A stretch of DNA of 64,000 bases. Source: Pseudarthrobacter albicanus (GTDB lineage: Bacteria; Actinomycetota; Actinomycetes; Actinomycetales; Micrococcaceae). The stretch covers positions 1 through 64,000 of the forward strand of contig NZ_JAGPOT010000011.1 of the NCBI RefSeq assembly GCF_018224015.1, written 5' to 3'. The notes beneath the pieces are model-generated. The model saw only the letters and a program-made list of their open reading frames with translations. It did not search any database and was not told the DNA's origin. This document shows, one piece after another, positions 59,839 through 64,000 of this stretch (position 1 is its first letter; each line of letters opens with the position of its first letter). The translations under genes were made by a program, and so were the position numbers.

Positions 59839-60417
59839 TCAGTCGATCGAGGCCATCAGTTCCACGACGCGCTCCAGGAAGGCGTCGACCTGGCTTTCCT
59901 CGTAGCCGTCCCGGCCGGTGGCAGGGCGGAAGACCGCTCGGCGGATGTTGTCCACGCTCAGCGGCTGGTCTGCTTCGAGGTAGCCGATCAGCTCGTGGCA
60001 CAGGTCGTCGACGTCGGTGGTGTTGTAGCTGCGGGCCTTGGCCTTGGTGGGGCGCCGGAAGCGCCGGCCGTCCGGTCGGTGCAGGCGGCCGCGGAGCACA
60101 CCGGCAAGCCTGCCGATTTCGCGCAGCCACGCTTCCTCGCCGCCTTCGGCGACCAGTTCGTCGCGTTCGCGCCGAGCCAGGGCGTCTTCGAGGCGGTCCA
60201 GGGCGGCGTCGACGCCGGCGGCGGCATAACCGCCCTTGACCGGGTCGAAGGAGACGGCCCGGACGTCGGCGCTCTTGACCTGGCGGTCCGCCGAGTTGGG
60301 CGTCTCAAACGACTCCCGTGCACGCAGCAGGAACTGATCGACCTGCTTGGCGTTGTAGCCATACTGGTTCCGCTGCACGCGGTCAAAGGACGCAGGAATC
60401 TGCCGTTGAATGTCCAC
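59839..60417 (-). CDS. DivIVA-domain protein with two DivIVA-like repeats
   Basis: The 192-residue protein starts MDIQRQIPASFDRVQRNQYG and carries a DivIVA N-terminal motif, NAKQVDQFLLRARESFE (residues 23-39). A related segment, NTTDVDDLCHELIGYLE, is near 132-148, and a third, YEESQVDAFLERVVELM, at 173-189. Wag31-like coiled coils are absent, so it is not the polar-growth scaffold itself. DivIVA-domain proteins of this type occur beside cdsA and frr in related actinobacteria. It may link membrane synthesis and cell-pole positioning; that is inference. Confidence 0.75.
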   Translation of the reverse strand: MDIQRQIPASFDRVQRNQYGYNAKQVDQFLLRARESFETPNSADRQVKSADVRAVSFDPVKGGYAAAGVDAALDRLEDALARRERDELVAEGGEEAWLREIGRLAGVLRGRLHRPDGRRFRRPTKAKARSYNTTDVDDLCHELIGYLEADQPLSVDNIRRAVFRPATGRDGYEESQVDAFLERVVELMASID

Positions 60418-60498
60418 TGTAACTATGTTTCCTTCGGTGCCGTTCGGCTGGTTTGCCCGGCACCATTCTAGGGGCCGGAAGTGTTCGTCCGGGCGGGC

Positions 60499-61413
60499 CT
60501 ACGCGCCGGCGGCGGCGAAGAGGATGAAGGCCACCGGCGACGCGAACACGATCGAGTCCAGCCGGTCCATCACTCCCCCGTGGCCGGGCAGGATGCTGCT
60601 CATGTCCTTGATGCCCAGTTCGCGTTTCACCATGGACTCGGCAAGGTCCCCGGCGGTGGCCGCCGCCACCATGCCCACGGCGAGCACCGCTCCGAGCCAC
60701 CAGGGCCTGCCCAGCAGGAGGATACTGCCCAGCACGCCGATGACCATGGCCCCGCCGATGGAGCCCGCGAAGCCTTCCCAGGTCTTCTTCGGGCTGATTT
60801 TGGGCGCCATCGGATGCTTGCCCAGGAAGGCGCCCACGAGGTAGCCGAAGGTGTCGTTGGAGACCACCAGCAGCAGAAGCAAGGCGACCTGCCAGGCGCC
60901 GGGCGGCACCACGCCGCCGGGCCAGAGGCCCACCGGCGCCAGGCCGGCCGTGGTGTGCAGCGGCAGCACGGCGAAGCTGATCAGGAAGGGCACCCACGCC
61001 ATGGTGAAGACGCCGGCGAAGATGCCGCGCGCCGAACCGGCGGCGCCTTCCAGGGAGCGCCACAGCAGCACGGCCACGCTGCTGGCCAGCATGGCGAAGA
61101 GCAGGCTTTCCAGGCCGCCGAAATAGGCGGCCACGGGCATCGCGACCGTCCCGGTCAGGACCGGGACGATGGGTAGCCGGGTGCCTGCCGCTTCCAGGGC
61201 CCGGAAGATCTCCCAGACGCCGAAGACGGCGAAGGCGGTGACGATCAGGACGAAGCCCAACGGGAGCAACAGCAGGCCGGCCAGGACGGCCAAAAGCATG
61301 CCAAGGCCCACCACGATGGCCGCGGGAAGGTTCCGGCCTGCCTTGGGCGTCGGGTTGCCGCGTTTCCCCCGCCCCCGGACGCCCGGCCCGGGGGCCTGTT
61401 GTGCCTGCCCCAT
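60499..61413 (-). CDS. cdsA: Phosphatidate cytidylyltransferase
   Basis: CDP-diacylglycerol synthase, the entry to phospholipid synthesis. The 304-residue enzyme has eight or so helices and ends with the CDS signature KRELGIKDMSSILPGHGGVMDRLDSIVFA (residues about 265-293). The Asp of GGVMDRLDS and the Lys-Asp pair are conserved. The basic N-terminal leader (QAPGPGVRGRGKRGNPTPKAG) precedes the first helix. It shares its start base with the frr stop, so translation is coupled. The order frr then cdsA, with pyrH upstream, is conserved in actinobacteria. Confidence 0.93.
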   Translation of the reverse strand: MGQAQQAPGPGVRGRGKRGNPTPKAGRNLPAAIVVGLGMLLAVLAGLLLLPLGFVLIVTAFAVFGVWEIFRALEAAGTRLPIVPVLTGTVAMPVAAYFGGLESLLFAMLASSVAVLLWRSLEGAAGSARGIFAGVFTMAWVPFLISFAVLPLHTTAGLAPVGLWPGGVVPPGAWQVALLLLLVVSNDTFGYLVGAFLGKHPMAPKISPKKTWEGFAGSIGGAMVIGVLGSILLLGRPWWLGAVLAVGMVAAATAGDLAESMVKRELGIKDMSSILPGHGGVMDRLDSIVFASPVAFILFAAAGA

Positions 61414-61970
61414 CAGACCTCGAGCAGCTCAGCTTCCTTGCGCTTGAGCAGCTCGTCGATCCCGTCGACGTGTGCCTTGGTCATGGCATCGAGTTCCTTT
61501 TCGCCCCGGCTGCCCTCGTCCTCGCCGGCGTCGCCGTCCTTGACCAGCTTGTCCAGGGTTTCCTTGGCCTTGCGGCGGATGTTGCGGATGGAGATCTTGG
61601 CGTCCTCGCCCTTGGACTTGACGATCTTGACGTATTCCTTGCGGCGTTCCTGGGTCAGCTCCGGGATGGTGATCCGGATGACGTTGCCGTCGTTGGAGGG
61701 GTTGGCGCCGACCTCGGAGTCGCTCAGGGCGCGTTCGATGTCGCGCAGGGCCGTCTTGTCGAACGGGGTGATGAGGATGGTGCGCGCGTCCGGAACGGCG
61801 AAGGAGGCCAGCTGCTGCAGCGGCGTCGGCGAACCGTAGTATTCCACCAGCACCCGGTTGTACAGGCCCGGCGTGGCCCGGCCCGTACGGATCGAGGCGA
61901 AGTCTTCCTTGGCTACCTCTACCGCCTTGTCCATCTTGTCCCCGGCTTCGAGCAAGGTTTCTTCGATCAC
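61413..61970 (-). CDS. frr: Ribosome recycling factor
   Basis: RRF separates ribosomes from mRNA after termination with EF-G. The 185-residue protein shows ETLLEAGDKMDKAVEVAKED, SIRTGRATPGLYNRVLVEYYG, TPLQQLASFAVPDARTILI and the C-terminal triple-helix RNIRRKAKETLDKLVKD. The start MIEETLLEAGDK is preceded by AGGAGA. It lies 79 bp after pyrH and directly before cdsA. Confidence 0.95.
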   Translation of the reverse strand: MIEETLLEAGDKMDKAVEVAKEDFASIRTGRATPGLYNRVLVEYYGSPTPLQQLASFAVPDARTILITPFDKTALRDIERALSDSEVGANPSNDGNVIRITIPELTQERRKEYVKIVKSKGEDAKISIRNIRRKAKETLDKLVKDGDAGEDEGSRGEKELDAMTKAHVDGIDELLKRKEAELLEV

Positions 61971-62049
61971 GATCTCTCCTCAAAAATTGGTGCGTCCCGG
62001 CGGGCCGGGACGCTGCACGGTCTTCGTCCTCAAGACATCCTAGCCGCTG

Positions 62050-62784
62050 CTAAGGGGTGACGACGGTGCCCAGCTCCTCGCCGAGGATGGCCCGAGTGAC
62101 GTTGCCTTCGCCTTCCATCCCGAACACGACCATGGTCAGGTTGTTGTCCTTGCACATGGTCATGGCGGTCTGGTCCATCACGCGGATGTCGCGGCGCAGG
62201 GCCTCGTCGTAGCTGAGGTGGTGGAGTTTCTCGGCCGAGGGGTCCTTCTTGGGGTCGGCGGTGTAGACGCCGTCGACGCCGCTCTTGGCCATCAGGACGA
62301 CGTCGGCGTGGACCTCCAAGGCCCGCTGGGCCGCCACGGTGTCGGTGGAGAAGTACGGCAGGCCGGCCCCGGCGCCGAAGATGACGACGCGGCCCTTTTC
62401 CATGTGGCGGATGGCGCGGCGCGGGATGTAGGCCTCGGCGACCTGGCCCATGGTGATGGCGCTCTGCACGCGGGTTTCCACGCCTGCCTGTTCCAGGAAG
62501 TCCTGGAGCGCCAGGCAGTTCATGACGGTGCCGAGCATGCCCATGTAGTCGGCGCGTGAGCGGTCCATGCCGCTCTGGGACAGTTCGGCGCCGCGGAAGA
62601 AGTTTCCGCCGCCGACGACGATGGCGACCTCGACGTCGGGGACTGCGGCTGCGATCTGCTTGGCCACGCCGCGGACGGTGTCCGGGTCAACGCCGAGCTT
62701 GCCGCCGCCGAAGACCTCGCCGGACAGCTTCAAGAGAATGCGGCGCCGGGTCTTTCCTGGCTGGGCTGAAGTGACGGTTTCCAT
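62050..62784 (-). CDS. pyrH: UMP kinase
   Basis: PyrH phosphorylates UMP to UDP for RNA and cell-envelope precursors. The 244-residue hexameric kinase shows [59 protein letters not shown] and [18 protein letters not shown], with [18 protein letters not shown] for the nucleotide site. It is separated from tsf upstream by a tsf terminator and a tandem repeat, so it has its own transcription unit with frr and cdsA. Confidence 0.96.
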   Translation of the reverse strand: METVTSAQPGKTRRRILLKLSGEVFGGGKLGVDPDTVRGVAKQIAAAVPDVEVAIVVGGGNFFRGAELSQSGMDRSRADYMGMLGTVMNCLALQDFLEQAGVETRVQSAITMGQVAEAYIPRRAIRHMEKGRVVIFGAGAGLPYFSTDTVAAQRALEVHADVVLMAKSGVDGVYTADPKKDPSAEKLHHLSYDEALRRDIRVMDQTAMTMCKDNNLTMVVFGMEGEGNVTRAILGEELGTVVTP

Positions 62785-62845
62785 GGTGCCTTCCCGTTGG
62801 TGGACTCTGGGCTAGATTATCGTGCTGGGGGGCCGGGGCGTGATT

Positions 62846-62876
62846 CCGCCCGGGCGGACGCATGCCGCCCGGGCGG
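62846..62876. repeat. Two CCGCCCGGGCGG palindromes
   Basis: The 12-bp palindrome occurs at 62846-62857 and 62865-62876, separated by ACGCATG. The pair can form a larger cruciform. It lies in the tsf-pyrH interval, just before the tandem repeats. Confidence 0.75.
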
Positions 62877-62942
62877 TGCTTGTCTTGCGGTGCTTGTCTT
62901 GCGGTGCTTGTCTTGCGGTGCTTGTCTTGCGGTGCTTGTCTG
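62873..62942. repeat. Five tandem copies of a 14-bp unit GCGGTGCTTGTCTT
   Basis: Units start at 62873, 62887, 62901, 62915 and 62929. The first four are identical and the last differs at its final base. The unit is not a multiple of three, and the region codes for no convincing protein. It lies between the tsf terminator and pyrH. Confidence 0.9.
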
Positions 62943-62998
62943 GGCAGTGCTGGTCCAACTGTGCTATCCAGCCGTGGCTGGAGCGGGAGCATGCAAAA

Positions 62999-63024
62999 GG
63001 GGTGGCCACCACGGTGACCACCCC
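62999..63024. terminator. tsf rho-independent terminator
   Basis: GGGGTGGCCACC and GGTGACCACCCC pair with one wobble around a 2-nt loop; on the minus strand TTTT follows the stem. The hairpin lies 45 bases after the tsf stop. Confidence 0.75.
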
Positions 63025-63068
63025 CTTAGCGTCTGTCTAATGCCTGACTGGTGTCCGGCTGTTCCTGG

Positions 63069-63905
63069 TCAGGAACCGACGCGGAAACGCGCGAAGGCGG
63101 TTCCCTTGACGCCGGCCTCTTCGAGGACCTGTGCGACGGACTTCTTGGCGTCCTTGGCGAACGACTGGTCGAGGAGGACCTCGCCCTTGTAGAAGCCCGT
63201 GACACGGCCTTCCACGATCTTGGTCATTGCCGCCTCGGGCTTGCCTTCAGCCTTGGCGGTTTCGCCTGCGATGCGGCGCTCGGACTCGACGAGCTCGGCC
63301 GGAACATCCTCGCGGGAGAGGTAGTTCGGTGACATCGCGGCGATGTGGACGGCGACGTCGTGGGCTGCCGTAGCGGCCCCTTCGCCTTCGCCGTCAACGG
63401 CGAACAGCACGCCGACCTGTGCCGGGAGGTCCTTGGAGGTCTTGTGCAGGTAAGCGTCGACCGTGGCGCCCTCGATGCGGGAGATCCGGCGGACAACAAC
63501 CTTCTCGCCCAGGACGGCGCCCTCTTCGACGACAACCTCGGACAGCGGCTTGCCGTCGACCTCGGTGGCCAGCAGGGTCTCGAGGTCGGCAGCGCCGGAC
63601 TCGACAGCAACGGCCAGGACCTTGTCGGCGAGCTGGATGAACTTGTCAGCCTTCGCGACGAAGTCGGTCTCGCAGTTGACTTCGATCATCACGCCGACGC
63701 CGCCGTCGACCTTGGCCGCAACCAGGCCTTCCGCGGTGGAGCGGCCTTCGCGCTTGGTAGCGCCCTTCAGGCCTTTGATGCGGATGATTTCGATGGCCTT
63801 CTCGGCGTCGCCGTTGGCTTCGTCAAGAGCCTTCTTGACATCCATCATGCCGGCGCCGGTGCGCTCGCGCAGAGCCTTGATATCAGCGGCAGTGTAGTTC
63901 GCCAT
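63069..63905 (-). CDS. tsf: Elongation factor Ts
   Basis: EF-Ts exchanges GDP for GTP on EF-Tu. The 278-residue protein starts MANYTAADIKALRERTGAGM and has MDVKKALDEANGDAEKAIEI (the UBA-like start), GVMIEVNCETDFVAKADKF, the central VDAYLHKTSKDLPAQVGVLFAV and the C-terminal LLDQSFAKDAKKSVAQVLEE. rpsB, which normally precedes tsf, lies outside the window. The gene ends with a clear terminator before pyrH. Confidence 0.97.
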   Translation of the reverse strand: MANYTAADIKALRERTGAGMMDVKKALDEANGDAEKAIEIIRIKGLKGATKREGRSTAEGLVAAKVDGGVGVMIEVNCETDFVAKADKFIQLADKVLAVAVESGAADLETLLATEVDGKPLSEVVVEEGAVLGEKVVVRRISRIEGATVDAYLHKTSKDLPAQVGVLFAVDGEGEGAATAAHDVAVHIAAMSPNYLSREDVPAELVESERRIAGETAKAEGKPEAAMTKIVEGRVTGFYKGEVLLDQSFAKDAKKSVAQVLEEAGVKGTAFARFRVGS

Positions 63906-63946
63906 GTGAACCCCTCTGTCTAGAAATTTTATGTGGTGTACGGACC

Positions 63947-63985
63947 GACAGGACGGCTGCCCACCGAGTGAGCGGCCATCCTGTC
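63947..63985. terminator. Hairpin upstream of tsf, rpsB-tsf spacer
   Basis: GACAGGACGGCTGC (63947-63960) pairs with GCGGCCATCCTGTC (63972-63985), allowing wobble pairs. It lies 42 bases upstream of the tsf start. A terminator or partial attenuator after rpsB is likely; the preceding gene lies beyond the window. Confidence 0.45.
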
Positions 63986-64000
63986 AGTACCCCCTGCACC

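Noticed and set aside
62873..62942. Tandem repeats considered as a CRISPR array
   Set aside because: Units of 14 bp are contiguous with no spacers and no cas genes are near.

Overview
The window is high-GC chromosomal DNA of an actinobacterium, most like Micrococcaceae (Arthrobacter, Pseudarthrobacter and relatives). Reasons: long antisense open frames from GC-rich codons, frequent GTG and TTG starts, a DUF222/HNH gene of the 13E12-repeat type, a divided rimP-nusA-ylxR-infB-rbfA locus, a MEP-pathway pair (dxr, ispG) around a site-2 protease, and a pyrH-frr-cdsA block with a DivIVA-domain protein. No rRNA, tRNA or CRISPR array was seen. Species assignment is inference. LAYOUT. 0-1.8 kb: edge of an apparent mobile element with ATTATGCCGA half-sites, running into a frameshifted and truncated DUF222/HNH gene. 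1.8-5 kb: Nudix, VOC, two small membrane proteins and truB. 5-13.3 kb: aminotransferase, microprotein, guanine-deaminase-like enzyme, then the translation block rbfA, infB, ylxR, nusA, rimP on the minus strand. 13.4-19.5 kb: DUF4439 protein, an ArsR/SRPBCC pair with a striking AT-rich operator candidate, VIT1-type transporter, PLP decarboxylase, TSUP permease. 19.5-30.8 kb: proS, an ABC exporter with its TetR gene, GNAT, ispG, YciI, a RelE toxin whose antitoxin has lost its N-terminus, a SatD/DUF3307-like pair with two operator-like palindromes, site-2 protease, dxr. 31-33.6 kb: a decay zone with a frameshifted DUF3883 nuclease-like gene between two near-identical 73-bp repeats, and a lipase-maturation-factor gene with an in-frame TGA. 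33.6-39.6 kb: CitA/CitB-type two-component system divergent from a tctCBA tricarboxylate transporter, ending in a deleted universal stress protein gene. 39.7-48.5 kb: a leucine/isovalerate catabolic operon (CitE-like lyase, MaoC, CoA-transferase A and B, acyl-CoA dehydrogenase, biotin-dependent carboxylase) with divergent TetR, in the same gene set as M. tuberculosis Rv2498c-Rv2506. 48.6-53.7 kb: DoxX-like protein, the branched-chain 2-oxoacid dehydrogenase operon and a divergent Lrp/AsnC regulator. 53.8-59.8 kb: acetate-type SSS symporter plus DUF485, a LytS/LytTR two-component system, and a second SSS symporter with its own small membrane protein. 59.8-64 kb: DivIVA-domain protein, cdsA, frr, pyrH, tsf. 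HOW IT FITS. The 34-59 kb half is a carbon-acid catabolic district: uptake of tricarboxylates and monocarboxylates, oxidative decarboxylation of branched-chain oxoacids, and breakdown of isovaleryl-CoA to acetyl-CoA and acetoacetate. Three of its intergenic regions carry TGTGA-N6-TCACA-like (CRP/GlxR type) sites, suggesting shared cAMP-linked control. The most unusual non-coding signals are: a three-copy inverted-repeat family whose arms are conserved around a spacer of exactly 46 nt but unrelated sequence; the 73-bp repeats flanking the nuclease-like pseudogene; an inverted 25-bp repeat pair framing the CoA-transferase genes; a 49-bp hairpin between lrp and actP; and a five-copy 14-bp tandem repeat between pyrH and tsf.
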